Source: Burkholderiales bacterium (GTDB taxonomy: Bacteria; Pseudomonadota; Gammaproteobacteria; Burkholderiales; UBA11063). Taken from it: DNA of 64,000 bases. The translations under genes and the position numbers were made by a program. This document shows positions 19,049 to 28,417 of this stretch, in pieces; position 1 is the first letter of the stretch; every line of letters starts with the position of its first letter. The DNA lies in NCBI GenBank assembly GCA_020697255.1, contig JAJFBE010000003.1, forward strand, positions 206,203 to 270,202. Direction: 5' to 3'. The notes under the pieces were generated by a model. That model had not been told where the DNA came from. It ran no database searches and was given only the letters and a program-made list of their open reading frames with translations.

Positions 19049-19966
19049 ATGAATATTATTAAGCCAACTATCCACGAGCGCTTCTCGCCTATAATTGCTC
19101 CGGCTGGTAAAAAAATCAGATTAAGTAAATATCCGGCAGATCCTAGAAAATATAAAGCTATTCAGCAATACTCTACTAAAGAGTTAGAAAATAGAGCTAA
19201 AGATTTACTATCAGAGGGAATTATCAGACTACAAATGGCCCAGGAAAAGTTATGGGCTGCAAAAAAGTATGGGATTTTAATTGTGCTGCAAGGTATGGAT
19301 GCCGCTGGAAAAGACGGCGCAATTAAGCATGTTATGAGTGGTTTAAATCCTCAGGTGTGTAGGGTTGCTAGTTTCAAGGCGCCGACTTCCTTGGAAGCAT
19401 CTCATGATTATCTTTGGCGCTGCTCGTTACAGTTGCCGATTCGTGGTGAGATTGTAGTTTTTAACCGCTCACATTACGAGGCGGTTTTAGTAACGCGTGT
19501 ACATCCAGAGGTACTGGAGACGTTACCTGAAGAGTTAAGTTTAAAAAATAATAAAGATTTTTGGTCTCAGAGATACGAAGACATTAATGCTTTTGAAAAG
19601 CATCTGGCTAGAAATGGCATATTGGTCCTTAAATTTTTTTTAAATATATCGCGTGATGAGCAAAAAAATCGTTTGTTAGAACGCCTAAATAATCCGGATA
19701 AATATTGGAAAATTTCACCTTCGGATTTTAAAGAACGCCCGTTTTGGAATGAGTATATTGAGGCCTTTGAAGATATGTTGTCTGCAACAAGTTATCCTCA
19801 TGCACCATGGATTATTGTTCCGGCAAATGATAAAAAAATAGCCCGGGCGATAATTGCCGATACAATATCGCATGCGATAGATTCATTAGACATTGATTAT
19901 CCTGAAGTTAGTAAAGAGCAGATTAAAGAATTTCAGAAGATAAAGAAACTACTCGAAAAAACTTAA
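19049..19966 (+). CDS. ppk2: PPK2-family polyphosphate:nucleotide phosphotransferase
   Basis: PPK2 enzymes transfer phosphate between polyphosphate and nucleotides. The 305-residue protein has a Walker A in LQGMDAAGKDGAIKHVMSGL (near residue 80), FKAPTSLEASHDYLWR, a Walker B-like EIVVFNRSHYEAVLVTRVHP lid region, and DFKERPFWNEYIEAFEDML. A single PPK2 domain of this length with an N-terminal extension suits class II or III enzymes, which make ADP/ATP from AMP/ADP. The class is not certain by eye. It is the last gene of surE-nlpD-dut-ppk2; the stop overlaps the convergent GST-like gene by four bases. Confidence 0.92.
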   Translation: MNIIKPTIHERFSPIIAPAGKKIRLSKYPADPRKYKAIQQYSTKELENRAKDLLSEGIIRLQMAQEKLWAAKKYGILIVLQGMDAAGKDGAIKHVMSGLNPQVCRVASFKAPTSLEASHDYLWRCSLQLPIRGEIVVFNRSHYEAVLVTRVHPEVLETLPEELSLKNNKDFWSQRYEDINAFEKHLARNGILVLKFFLNISRDEQKNRLLERLNNPDKYWKISPSDFKERPFWNEYIEAFEDMLSATSYPHAPWIIVPANDKKIARAIIADTISHAIDSLDIDYPEVSKEQIKEFQKIKKLLEKT

Positions 19967-20685
19967 TTTAGTAATTTGTTAAAGCTGCTGCGCTGCTTCA
20001 TTCTTTCATAGTACGCAGCTGTAAAAGGGGATTGATCTTTTAGTAATTCGGTTTTTATGCCTAGGCGCCTTAAGCGAAGTAGCCTGACTATACAAACTGC
20101 ATCAGCCATGGTATATTTTTTACCAAATAAAAAATCAGACTTATTGTTTGCCAATTTTTGCTCTACATCGGTTAAAGCATTGGTAATTGCGGCATTAGCT
20201 ATTGCTATCTCCTCGGGAGTAAATTTGCCTCTTACGGCTTTAGCTAAAAATGCGCCACGATCTTTATTTGGATGTTTTGCAGCAATCTCTAAAATCCGAT
20301 TTTTTTCTTCGACGCTTTTTGTATTGTGCATCCATAAATTGTAGTAGCTTAAAGTCCTGATATGCGGGTCATGGAGTGATTCATCTTGCTTACAAAAATT
20401 ATGTACCGCTAAAGATATTGATGAATCAAAATATACATCAGATTGGGGCAGATATTTTTTAGAAACATACTCCATAATATCTGTGCTGTTGCAAACAATT
20501 ATATCACCGTCTTTCAAAGCTGGAACAGTTCCTTTTGGATTGATGAGTTTATATGTCTCATCCAAAATATGTTCTTGTTTGAGTAATTCAAAAAGATGAC
20601 TGTTATATTCGATCTTTTTTTCAGAAAAGTATACTAATACTTTCATTGAAGCATAAGAGTTATGATCATAGTATAGGGTTATCAT
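19963..20685 (-). CDS. glutathione S-transferase-like protein
   Basis: The N-terminal 80 residues form a thioredoxin-fold GST domain: ITLYYDHNSYASMKVLVYF, NPKGTVPALKDGDIIVCNST and DIMEYVSKKYLP. The KGTVPAL segment contains the cis-Pro and the CNSTDIMEY segment matches the glutathione-binding ES/NS motif position. The C-terminal half is helical, including FLFGKKYTMADAVCIVRLLR, where TMADA matches the GST N-capping box. The predicted protein has 240 residues from ATG 20685, which has a GGAA element; a TTG start upstream is less likely. The substrate is unknown. Confidence 0.8.
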   Translation of the reverse strand: MITLYYDHNSYASMKVLVYFSEKKIEYNSHLFELLKQEHILDETYKLINPKGTVPALKDGDIIVCNSTDIMEYVSKKYLPQSDVYFDSSISLAVHNFCKQDESLHDPHIRTLSYYNLWMHNTKSVEEKNRILEIAAKHPNKDRGAFLAKAVRGKFTPEEIAIANAAITNALTDVEQKLANNKSDFLFGKKYTMADAVCIVRLLRLRRLGIKTELLKDQSPFTAAYYERMKQRSSFNKLLN

Positions 20686-20749
20686 GTAATGTTCCAATTT
20701 AAGTATACTTAAAGCCCTCAATACCAAACATGATCCATTGGAATTTAAG

Positions 20750-21604
20750 CTAATTAAAATTAATCACTGAGCTTTCCACAAAACTTTCTTTGTCAAAAGC
20801 AACATCCCCATTAATTTCCGGCTTACCGGTAGTTTGTAGATTAGCAAAATCATACTTGCCGGTATCCATTAAATGAGACGGGATAATATTTTGCATCGAG
20901 CGAAACATAGTTTCAATACGTCCAGGATAACGCTTATTCCAATCATTTAACATCTCTTTAACAGCTTGCCGTTGTAAGTTTGGCTGGGAACCGCATAAGT
21001 TGCATGGAATAATAGGGAACTCATGAACTTTGGCATACTGAATAATATCTTTTTCATTACAGTAGGCCAGAGGGCGGATGACTATGTTGTTGCCATCATC
21101 ACTAATTAGTTTTGGCGGCATACCTTTTAGCTTGCCGCCATAAAACATATTCAGAAATAAAGTTTCAAGAATATCATCCCGGTGATGACCAAGGGCAATT
21201 TTATTTGCGCCAAGTTCTTTTGCCACCCGGTAGAGTATTCCGCGGCGTAAGCGAGAGCATAATCCACAAGTGGTCTTGCCTTCCGGAATAACGCGCTTAA
21301 CTGTTGAATAAGTATTTTCGGTAATTATCTGATAACGTACCCCAAGAGATGATAGGTAATTTGGTAATACGTCCTTAGGAAAGCCAGGCTGTCCCTGGTC
21401 CAGATTGACCGCAACAATTTCAAATTTTATTGGCGCAATCTTTTGTAAACCTAGCAAGATATCAAGTAGGGTGTAGCTATCTTTGCCACCAGAGAGACAA
21501 ACCATGACCAAATCATTATTACTAATCATGTTATAGTCATGGATTGCTTTACCCACGTTAGCGCGGAGGCGCTTGGTTAGCTTGTTAAATTCGTACTCTT
21601 TCAA
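20750..21604 (-). CDS. ttcA: tRNA 2-thiocytidine(32) synthetase TtcA
   Basis: TtcA thiolates C32 of several tRNAs using ATP and an iron-sulfur cluster. The 284-residue protein shows the PP-loop [18 protein letters not shown] (near residue 35) and paired CxxC motifs in [15 protein letters not shown] and [14 protein letters not shown], together with [19 protein letters not shown]. All are as in the TtcA family. It is transcribed on the minus strand behind a DUF2844/DUF3443 pair with a gap of only five bases from the DUF2844 stop, so it may be read from the same message. Confidence 0.94.
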   Translation of the reverse strand: MKEYEFNKLTKRLRANVGKAIHDYNMISNNDLVMVCLSGGKDSYTLLDILLGLQKIAPIKFEIVAVNLDQGQPGFPKDVLPNYLSSLGVRYQIITENTYSTVKRVIPEGKTTCGLCSRLRRGILYRVAKELGANKIALGHHRDDILETLFLNMFYGGKLKGMPPKLISDDGNNIVIRPLAYCNEKDIIQYAKVHEFPIIPCNLCGSQPNLQRQAVKEMLNDWNKRYPGRIETMFRSMQNIIPSHLMDTGKYDFANLQTTGKPEINGDVAFDKESFVESSVINFN

Positions 21605-21609
21605 AAGAA

Positions 21610-22053
21610 TTATTCCTCTTCCGGTGCCAAACTTTTGACAGAGGCTGCACCTTGCACACCCGAGAGCATGGAACCAAATTGAGTAACGACTAAATCGTTA
21701 TCATCAAAATTAACACCTCTGAAAGGAATACGTTTTTTTGTCTTAGAAGCTGCAAATTTAGCGTAATACGTACTGCCTAAAATTTCTTGCAAATTAGTTG
21801 CCTTACTATCCTGCCAGCTAATAGAATAAACCTTGTTGGACTTATTATTTACCAAATAAGTGATGACAGCCTTCCCATCTGCTGATGTGCTCTGAAATTT
21901 GGAAGAGGTGCTTTTCTTTTCAACCAGTTTAAGTGCTGAAGTAGTGGTATTTTTTTGTGCAGCAACTGTTTCATTAAGGGTATCACCTAAAGAGATAGCA
22001 CCAGATAGCTTAACTACTAATATAGTTGATAATAAAATTAATAGCTTATTCAT
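21610..22053 (-). CDS. DUF2844 family secreted protein
   Basis: This 147-residue protein has a signal peptide ([18 protein letters not shown]) and a mature domain matching the betaproteobacterial DUF2844 pattern: an SLGDTL start, a central [16 protein letters not shown] segment, and [10 protein letters not shown] near the C-terminus. Function is unknown. DUF2844 genes commonly lie beside DUF3443 genes, as here, which supports both assignments and the view that the two products act together in the envelope. Confidence 0.75.
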   Translation of the reverse strand: MNKLLILLSTILVVKLSGAISLGDTLNETVAAQKNTTTSALKLVEKKSTSSKFQSTSADGKAVITYLVNNKSNKVYSISWQDSKATNLQEILGSTYYAKFAASKTKKRIPFRGVNFDDNDLVVTQFGSMLSGVQGAASVKSLAPEEE

Positions 22054-22072
22054 GATTCATTTCTCCTAATTT

Positions 22073-23296
22073 CTAATATATCCAGTAACCGCTAGAGCTT
22101 GCCGGAAGTGTAACGCCATTAACCGTTGCAGTCTTGCCGGCAAATACCATATATACTGTTTTGCCCAGGTAAAATGGTAATCCCCAGTCAATCAGAGGAC
22201 TTGAGCCAGCCAGGGAAGCAATGTTGACACCTATATTAGAAAATGCATTGTTAGTACTATTATTTAAAAGATCAGAAGCATTCCCAATATTAAAATTAAT
22301 TGTGGCACTTGCCGTGTTGCCCAGCCCGTCAATGCCTGTCATAGTGGCTGAGTCTGAAATTTCACTTGATGGACAGAAGAAACCATTTAAAGAACCGCCA
22401 CAATTAGGCCAGAACTGGCTGGTAAAATAGTATCCCTGTGAGCCTGTATCCAGATATGATGGATAAGTTGTTTCCCTAAACGTACTATTTACAGTTAAAC
22501 CAGTGCCATTAATCTGGAATATATGAGTTCCTGAACCCGGGGTATTGGCATTATTTGTTCCAACGCCAAATACTCCATAACCATCAGCACTAGCAGCTCC
22601 TGAAGATGGGACACTGGCAAATGTCAGAGTTAAACCGTTGTTATCACTGGCAAATTGTGTTATCGGATTTGTTACATATGCCGGTGGCAAGATTTGATTA
22701 CAATTATTGCCATTACAGGTAAAATAGCCTGAATACCCTTGGTCTGTTTGTAGAGGTCCAATCCCCAAAATACCATTTACACCAAAGTCTGTTGGTGTAG
22801 CAGATGCACCAGAACAATTACTTGCGCCAGGGTAGCTTGCATCTATAACTTGTATTGGAATTTGGGTGGCAGTAGTTGTGCTATTTAGGGTTACGCTTGC
22901 ATATTTTATCGGCCCCCAGTTGGCTGTGCCATCAGCATAAAAGACACACTCAGATATTGGTTGGGCATTAGAAGACTGCATTGCAGGTAGCAAGTTGTTA
23001 GTATTCGGTAATAATGAGCTAAATACACGCAAACCAAAACTGCCGGTATCAACAAGAACATTACTAACCGTATCACAATTAGACGTTCCACTTTGACATA
23101 TGGTAACAGTTGCGCAGGGCGCATTGAAATAACTACATACATTTGATGAGCCGGCATTAATGGTAATCCGAATGGTGCTGCCACTTGCCGGCACAGGAGT
23201 TATTGTAGTACCTCCACCACCACCGGTACAAGCCCCTAGCCCCAAACCTATAGCCGTGCCTATACTGGCTGCTACGGTTAATAATTTTTTATTCAA
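22073..23296 (-). CDS. DUF3443 family lipoprotein, aspartic-protease-like
   Basis: A signal peptide with lipobox LGAC (Cys near residue 23) is followed by a Gly-rich tether. The body matches DUF3443. Two copies of an Asp-Thr-Gly-Ser motif are visible: NVLVDTGSFGLRV (Asp near residue 83) and SYLDTGSQGYYF (near residue 283). Paired DTGS motifs in hydrophobic strand contexts are the hallmark of pepsin-like two-lobed aspartic proteases, so a peptidase activity is a reasonable inference. The family has no function that I know of. Several cysteines suggest disulfides. It is the first gene of a minus-strand unit with DUF2844 and perhaps ttcA. Confidence 0.78.
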   Translation of the reverse strand: MNKKLLTVAASIGTAIGLGLGACTGGGGGTTITPVPASGSTIRITINAGSSNVCSYFNAPCATVTICQSGTSNCDTVSNVLVDTGSFGLRVFSSLLPNTNNLLPAMQSSNAQPISECVFYADGTANWGPIKYASVTLNSTTTATQIPIQVIDASYPGASNCSGASATPTDFGVNGILGIGPLQTDQGYSGYFTCNGNNCNQILPPAYVTNPITQFASDNNGLTLTFASVPSSGAASADGYGVFGVGTNNANTPGSGTHIFQINGTGLTVNSTFRETTYPSYLDTGSQGYYFTSQFWPNCGGSLNGFFCPSSEISDSATMTGIDGLGNTASATINFNIGNASDLLNNSTNNAFSNIGVNIASLAGSSPLIDWGLPFYLGKTVYMVFAGKTATVNGVTLPASSSGYWIY

Positions 23297-23564
23297 TCTT
23301 GGCCTCCAAATGAGAACATATAAAAAATATCGATTTTAGCCTAAAAAAAGATATTATATGCAAAGCCCAAAATCATTTCATAGCAAACGTTAACGGCTTT
23401 TTTTAGGTTTAAGCAAAAATTATAGCATAATCTACTGAGCATATTCCAGTCGATTTATGGAAATTAGTTGATAAAAAGGTTATAGGTATGAGAAAATACC
23501 GAGTTTATTAGAGAATACTTGTATATTGAACATTTATACAGATTACAGAAAATATAGATTACAT
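23297..23564. other. 268-base divergent intergenic region with a long inverted repeat
   Basis: CCTAAAAAAAG at 23340-23350 and its exact complement at 23397-23407 form an 11-base inverted repeat around 46 bases. It lies between the divergent DUF3443 and NlpC/P60 genes. No ORF is credible. Confidence 0.4.
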
Positions 23565-24290
23565 ATGAGATTTAAAAAATTTGGATTAATCATTTTACTG
23601 GCGTTGTTAGCATTGTCCGGGCAGCTTGCATATGCAGTAACCGCAGACGATAGCGAGGATATGGATGATGATCCGGCGACGGTAACGGTTCCGGCCAAAT
23701 CAAGCGATGCTATTGGAAATATGTTGCTTCAATCAATAAGTCTGATTGGGATTCCATATCGCTGGGGAGGCAATACTCCGGAAACCGGAATGGATTGTAG
23801 CGGGTTTATTCGCTATTTATATAAAACTTCTCTGGGAATTACGCTACCCAGGACTGCTGCTGAAATGTCTAAAGTTGGTAAGCGTATCAGCGTAGATGAT
23901 ATAGAACCTGGTGATTTACTGTTTTTTAATACAAGGCGCGGGGCTAATACCCATGTAGGGATGTATCTGGGTAATAATAGAATGATTGTTGCGCCCAGAA
24001 CCGGGCAGGACATCCAGATATCAGTTTTAGATAGTTACTGGCATAAACACTTAAATGGTGCTAAACGTATTGTACAGGAAAATGAAGATGATGGCGGTAA
24101 TACCAGCCTTGAGAGTTTCCAGGATAAGTTAGATGAAGCGCTACCTGGCGGATACAAAAAGCATTCTCGTAAAGGGAAACATAGCAAGACCAAAGCTCGC
24201 CATAGTGGACATCATACTAGCCATAAGTCTAAAGCTCGGGTAAGTAAGAAAACTACCCATCATAAAACTAAAAAGAAGAAAGCAAGATGA
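23565..24290 (+). CDS. NlpC/P60 family endopeptidase, secreted
   Basis: After a signal peptide (LIILLALLALSGQLAYA) the mature protein has an NlpC/P60 cysteine peptidase domain at about residues 50-165. GIPYRWGGNTPETGMDCSGF contains the catalytic Cys, LPRTAAEMSKVGK and GDLLFFNTRRG follow, and NTHVGMYLGNN holds the catalytic His. The family cleaves D-glutamyl-DAP bonds in peptidoglycan peptides. The last 60 residues are an extreme Lys/His/Ser-rich basic tail, possibly for binding anionic wall or lipopolysaccharide. ATG 23565 is chosen over an upstream TTG because it places the signal peptide at the N-terminus. The next small gene overlaps by four bases. Confidence 0.88.
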   Translation: MRFKKFGLIILLALLALSGQLAYAVTADDSEDMDDDPATVTVPAKSSDAIGNMLLQSISLIGIPYRWGGNTPETGMDCSGFIRYLYKTSLGITLPRTAAEMSKVGKRISVDDIEPGDLLFFNTRRGANTHVGMYLGNNRMIVAPRTGQDIQISVLDSYWHKHLNGAKRIVQENEDDGGNTSLESFQDKLDEALPGGYKKHSRKGKHSKTKARHSGHHTSHKSKARVSKKTTHHKTKKKKAR

Positions 24291-24496
24291 CAATTAGATA
24301 CCCGGTATGGAGAAACGTAGCGGGTGACAAAGTTTCGTGTACTGAAAAAATTAAGGTAATGCAACAAAATATTGAAGAGTTGCAGCAAATTGCCCAGGAT
24401 TTATTTGAAGACGGCATTTTGATGGATATAGATCCAAAGCAATTAAAACAATATCTGCAGAGTCTTATACAAAATCTGCGTAACCCCTATGAATAA
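24287..24496 (+). CDS. small conserved hypothetical protein
   Basis: This 69-residue protein has no signal peptide. The helical core KIKVMQQNIEELQQIAQDLF is followed by an acidic stretch and ends in LIQNLRNPYE. I recall similar short proteins, with a SCTEKIKV-type start and NPY end, as conserved hypotheticals in betaproteobacteria, but know no function. It overlaps the NlpC/P60 gene by four bases (ATGA), so it is translationally coupled and unlikely to be a chance ORF. Confidence 0.65.
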   Translation: MTIRYPVWRNVAGDKVSCTEKIKVMQQNIEELQQIAQDLFEDGILMDIDPKQLKQYLQSLIQNLRNPYE

Positions 24497-24510
24497 GTGA
24501 AAGTCGTGTT

Positions 24511-24530
24511 ATTCCCGCGTATGCGGGAAT
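24511..24530. repeat. dRS3-like palindromic repeat
   Basis: An exact ATTCCC-N8-GGGAAT match, with arms ATTCCCGC and GCGGGAAT, in the gap before lolC. Confidence 0.75.
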
Positions 24531-24560
24531 CCAAATTTATTGAAGAGTGAATTATAAGCT

Positions 24561-25811
24561 ATGTTTTTTTCCAAATTTGAGTTAATGGTTGGGCTGCGTT
24601 ATTTGAAAGCGAAGCAAAAAAGCAGCTTTGTTTCTTTTATTTCCTTTGTATCAATTATTGGTATTGCACTGGGAGTTGCCGCTTTAATTACGGTTTTATC
24701 AGTAATGAATGGGTTTCAACGCGAAATCAGAAGTAAGATTATTGGTGTAACTGCGCATATGCAATTAATTGATGCATCCGGTAGGTTGGCCAATTGGGAA
24801 GATATTGCCAAACGGGCAAAAATCAATAAGCAGGTTGTAAGCTATGCCCCATATGTTGATGGTCAGGCATTGGTTTCTTATGACGGAAATGTTAGTGGTG
24901 TTATGATCCGGGGGGTGAAACCTGAGTTAGAAAAAACTGTTGATGATATTGCCGATCATATAGTATCCGGGGATAAAAATTCATTGATTCCGGGTAAATT
25001 TAATGTTATTATTGGACGCGAATTGGCCAGGCAGCTTGGAGTGCAGGTAGGCGACAAGATGACGGTTATAACACCTGATGGTCAGCCAACGCCGGCTGGG
25101 ATGATTCCTCGTCTTAAGCAATTCAACATTTCCGGAATTTTTAATATGCATATGTTTGAATATGATAGTGGTTTGGTTTTAGTGGATATGGCCGATGCAC
25201 AGGTACTGTTTAAAATGAATGATAATGTTAGCGGCATTCGGTTGACAGTAGATGATGTAATGAATACTAAACAGGTCAAGGCAGAACTGGGCAAAGTTTT
25301 GCCGGACAATGTATTAGCTACTGATTGGATAGATCAACATGCCAATTATTTCTCGGCGGTTGAATTGGAAAAGAAGATGATGTTTGTAATTTTAACCTTA
25401 ATAGTTGCTGTTGCTGCGTTTAATTTAGTTTCTACTTTGGTAATGACGGTCAATGATAAACGGGCGGATATTGCTATTTTACGTACTATGGGTGCCAGTC
25501 GGCATAACATTACCCGTATTTTTATGTTGCAGGGGGGCATGTCCGGAATAATCGGTACCATAAGCGGGACTATCCTTGGCTTATTACTGGCTATTAATAT
25601 TGGCCGGATAGTACATTTTTTTGAAGTGCTCACCGGCACTCGGTTAATTAGTAGTGAAGTATATTTGATCGATTACCTGCCATCCCAAGTTATTCCAAGT
25701 GATGTAATTAGTATTTTTATTGTTTCAATTTTGTTAAGTATTGTAGCTACCATTTATCCAAGCCGCAATGCCGCCAAAACTGATCCGGTTGAGGCTTTGC
25801 GTTATGAATAA
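24561..25811 (+). CDS. lolC: lipoprotein-releasing ABC transporter permease LolC/LolE
   Basis: LolC/E is the inner-membrane part of the Lol system that extracts outer-membrane lipoproteins and hands them to LolA. The 416-residue protein has the family architecture: an N-terminal membrane helix after LRYLKAKQKSSFVSFISFVS, a long periplasmic domain (about 50-260), and three C-terminal membrane helices ending in IVATIYPSRNAAKTDPVEALRYE. Only one permease gene is present before lolD, so it may work as a homodimer (LolF type), as reported in other beta/gammaproteobacteria that lack separate LolC and LolE. The other could lie elsewhere. Confidence 0.92.
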   Translation: MFFSKFELMVGLRYLKAKQKSSFVSFISFVSIIGIALGVAALITVLSVMNGFQREIRSKIIGVTAHMQLIDASGRLANWEDIAKRAKINKQVVSYAPYVDGQALVSYDGNVSGVMIRGVKPELEKTVDDIADHIVSGDKNSLIPGKFNVIIGRELARQLGVQVGDKMTVITPDGQPTPAGMIPRLKQFNISGIFNMHMFEYDSGLVLVDMADAQVLFKMNDNVSGIRLTVDDVMNTKQVKAELGKVLPDNVLATDWIDQHANYFSAVELEKKMMFVILTLIVAVAAFNLVSTLVMTVNDKRADIAILRTMGASRHNITRIFMLQGGMSGIIGTISGTILGLLLAINIGRIVHFFEVLTGTRLISSEVYLIDYLPSQVIPSDVISIFIVSILLSIVATIYPSRNAAKTDPVEALRYE

Positions 25812-26496
25812 AGATATAGATAGCTTAGTTTTAATTTGTAATAGCTTACACAAATCATATGTATCGGCAGATACGCTATTGCCAATTTTACAAGGGATAA
25901 ACCTAGAGGTTGGTTTAGGTGAGACGGTTAGTATAGTTGGTAGTTCTGGTAGCGGCAAAAGTACATTATTGCATGTTTTAGCCGGGCTTGATCGGCCAAC
26001 TTCGGGTGAAATTATTTTAGATGGGCATGTATTAAGTGGATTAAATGATGATCAGGTTTGCGCTCTTCGCAATAAAAAGTTGGGATTTATTTATCAATTT
26101 CATCATTTATTACCCGAATTTACTGCATACGAAAATGTAGTAATGCCATTATTAATTGGTGGTAATGTAAGCCCAGGAAATAAAGATTTTGCCAGACATA
26201 TTTTGGAGCGTTTGGGTTTAGCTAAACGGCTTTTGCATTATCCGGCGCAACTATCCGGGGGTGAACGCCAGAGGGTCGCTATTGCCCGGGCAGTTATCAA
26301 TAATCCAAAACTGATTTTTGCAGATGAACCGACTGGCAATTTAGATAACCATACTGGTAGTCAGGTACTGGAAATATTTTTTGAGCTACAAAAAGAATTA
26401 AAAACCAGTCTAGTGATAGTAACGCACGACCCTGCAATTGCGGCACTAACCAAGTATCGCTACAGGCTAAAAGAAGGCTCACTCTATTCAGAGTAA
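25804..26496 (+). CDS. lolD: lipoprotein-releasing system ATP-binding protein LolD
   Basis: LolD is the ABC ATPase powering lipoprotein release. It contains Walker A GSSGSGKSTLLHVLAGLD, the signature LSGGERQRVAIARAV, and Walker B LIFADEPTGNLD with the H-loop VTHD. The start at 25804 overlaps the end of lolC by eight bases and gives 230 residues, the family norm; the earlier in-frame ATG at 25768 would lie inside lolC. The pair serves the many lipobox proteins in this window. Confidence 0.95.
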   Translation: MNKDIDSLVLICNSLHKSYVSADTLLPILQGINLEVGLGETVSIVGSSGSGKSTLLHVLAGLDRPTSGEIILDGHVLSGLNDDQVCALRNKKLGFIYQFHHLLPEFTAYENVVMPLLIGGNVSPGNKDFARHILERLGLAKRLLHYPAQLSGGERQRVAIARAVINNPKLIFADEPTGNLDNHTGSQVLEIFFELQKELKTSLVIVTHDPAIAALTKYRYRLKEGSLYSE

Positions 26497-26499
26497 GCC

Positions 26500-26565
26500 T
26501 GTCATCCCCAACTCGCTCGAGGATTTTCATGCCCAACCATTCTCAGCTTGACTGGGAATGGCAAC
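26500..26565. repeat. REP/dRS3-related palindromic element
   Basis: TCATCCCC lies near 26505. A hairpin at about 26537-26561 has arms CCATTCTCAG and CTGGGAATGG (one mismatch) around CTTGA. It lies between the convergent lolD and mlaA genes and may terminate both. Confidence 0.5.
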
Positions 26566-26567
26566 TG

Positions 26568-27428
26568 TCATTTCTTCTGTGGCGGGGTATCACCTTCGTC
26601 GAGTAGCGAATCAATACTTGGTGCGCTCTCAGTGCTAGAGCTTGCCACCGCAGATTCGCCAATAGCAGCCAGATAAGTATCACGCATTGTAACATAAGGA
26701 TCAAGCGAGGTTTCCAGGATTTTATCAAAGCCTAGAAATTGAGCGCGGTTATTAACAGCATTGACTGCAAATAATCCAACAGAGATATAGTTATTACTAA
26801 ATACTATCCAGGTCGGATTGAATACGGTATCCGGGATTAAACCAAGGGCATCACGAACCGTAGATGGTCCTAAAAGTGGTATTATGTAATAGCTGCTATT
26901 TGTCCAGCCATATACTTTCATAGTATTACCAAACGAATTTTTATTTTGTACTAATCCCAATCCGGTTGAGACATCAAGGATACCGCCTAATCCGATAGTT
27001 GTATTTAGACTAATTCGCATAATATTCTTCATGCTGGATTGACCGTTGAGTTGTAGTATATCATTACCAAGAGTTACAAAATCTCGTAGATTATTAAAAA
27101 AGTTGGAAAGCACTACCCTAACCGGCAGTGGTACATAGGTAATATATCCTACAGCTGTAGGGCGAATAATTGCTTTGTCGAGCTTATCATTTAGCCGATA
27201 AGCATTACGGTTATAATTTTCAAAACGATCTACTGAATTTGGTGCTGCTTTAGCAGCAGATTCTATAGATTGTGGTGATATAACTTTAGTGTTTGTGACT
27301 GGTGGAGTAGCTATGGTTGTTGGGGCTGCTATCGGCTGATTAGTCGCAAGAATTGCCAACTTAGCTATAGCACTATGTGTTATGCAATATAGGAAAGCCA
27401 GATAAACTATTGCTTTAAGTATACGCAC
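26568..27428 (-). CDS. mlaA: MlaA (VacJ) phospholipid retrograde transport protein
   Basis: MlaA is the outer-membrane component of the Mla pathway, removing misplaced phospholipids from the outer leaflet. The VacJ domain spans about residues 65-255: FENYNRNAYRLNDKLDKAII, VVLSNFFNNLRDFVTLGNDI, MRISLNTTIGLGGILD, and YYIIPLLGPSTVRDALGLI. The N-terminus is a signal peptide; a Cys occurs in FLYCITHS but the preceding residues are a poor lipobox, so lipidation, standard in E. coli MlaA, is uncertain here. It is the last gene after mlaB, three bases away. Confidence 0.93.
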   Translation of the reverse strand: MRILKAIVYLAFLYCITHSAIAKLAILATNQPIAAPTTIATPPVTNTKVISPQSIESAAKAAPNSVDRFENYNRNAYRLNDKLDKAIIRPTAVGYITYVPLPVRVVLSNFFNNLRDFVTLGNDILQLNGQSSMKNIMRISLNTTIGLGGILDVSTGLGLVQNKNSFGNTMKVYGWTNSSYYIIPLLGPSTVRDALGLIPDTVFNPTWIVFSNNYISVGLFAVNAVNNRAQFLGFDKILETSLDPYVTMRDTYLAAIGESAVASSSTESAPSIDSLLDEGDTPPQKK

Positions 27429-27431
27429 AAT

Positions 27432-27674
27432 TTACAACTGAACTTTATATAGCTGGCACAAATTTTTTATTTGTGCCGTTGGGTGTAAGAATTTGGCGTT
27501 TTTAAATTTTGATTTTAGATGTACCAAAAATGCAATGCCGGCAGAATCAATTAATTTAACTTCAGATAGATCAAAAATTACATCATTTACGTCACGAAAT
27601 TGCTGATTTATTTGCTTTAATATTTGTGTTACCTGGTCTACAGCAACCTTATCCGGCAATTTATATTGTTTCAT
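27432..27674 (-). CDS. mlaB: STAS-domain protein MlaB
   Basis: MlaB is the small cytoplasmic STAS subunit that stabilises the MlaFE ABC complex. The 80-residue protein shows the STAS core: DVIFDLSEVKLIDSAGIAFLVHL, with the DSAG loop. The length is short but normal for MlaB. It overlaps mlaC by one base and is followed by mlaA. Confidence 0.88.
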   Translation of the reverse strand: MKQYKLPDKVAVDQVTQILKQINQQFRDVNDVIFDLSEVKLIDSAGIAFLVHLKSKFKNAKFLHPTAQIKNLCQLYKVQL

Positions 27675-28402
27675 TAACTATCGCTTTTAGGCCGTTGTAA
27701 GTTATTAACTTTATCTTGTAGTTGCTTGATTAACCCAGGGATTTTGCTACTTTGTACTACATCATTAAATTGAGTGCGGTAAGTAGTTACCAAACTGGCA
27801 TTCTCAATTTTAATATCATAAGCAAGCCAGCGGCCGGTATTATTTGCCAGGTCATATTCAACCTTTATGGGGGCATTATTGCTATTAGGCAATGTGATTT
27901 GACATACAACAGCTGTTTTTTGTATACTTGAGTTTTTGGGGTTTGGAGTAGATATTGCTGTACTTACAATATTAGTTTTGGCTCCCTTAAATTTGGATAA
28001 CGCTGTTGAATAAGTTGATATCAGTAGTTGTTTAAACAGGCTAACTAATTTTGCTTGTTGTTCCGGAGTTGCCAGTTTCCAATTAGTACCCATAGCATAT
28101 TTCGTCATTAAGTTAAAATCAAATTGCGATGTAACTACATTAGTCATTTGCATAGCATTATTTTTGTTTATTAGGTCGATTGCACGATTTGACGTATCGC
28201 TTACAACAAAACAAGCTGTTCCGGCACTACACTCAACACCTTTAGCTACCGTAACTGTAGAAGTTGGCATTGCTGCAGCAGAAGTACTTGTGCTAGCAGT
28301 TGTTGGACCGCTTGCAAAACTGCTCATGCCCAAGCACGTAATTAGCACGCTTACTAGTATTTTTTTAGTTTTTGTAGGGACAGATGGAAAATTTGTTTGC
28401 AT
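27674..28402 (-). CDS. mlaC: MlaC periplasmic phospholipid-binding protein
   Basis: MlaC shuttles phospholipids between MlaA in the outer membrane and MlaFEDB in the inner membrane. The 242-residue protein has a signal peptide, then an unusual low-complexity Thr/Ser/Ala stretch (about 30-50), and the Tol/MlaC fold: FDFNLMTKYAMGTNWKLATP, FKQLLISTYSTALSKFKG, and a C-terminal WLAYDIKIENASLVTTYRTQF, a family signature. The extra Ser/Thr-rich insert after the signal peptide is not typical. Confidence 0.92.
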   Translation of the reverse strand: MQTNFPSVPTKTKKILVSVLITCLGMSSFASGPTTASTSTSAAAMPTSTVTVAKGVECSAGTACFVVSDTSNRAIDLINKNNAMQMTNVVTSQFDFNLMTKYAMGTNWKLATPEQQAKLVSLFKQLLISTYSTALSKFKGAKTNIVSTAISTPNPKNSSIQKTAVVCQITLPNSNNAPIKVEYDLANNTGRWLAYDIKIENASLVTTYRTQFNDVVQSSKIPGLIKQLQDKVNNLQRPKSDS

Positions 28403-28417
28403 ATTGATCTCCTTTAT

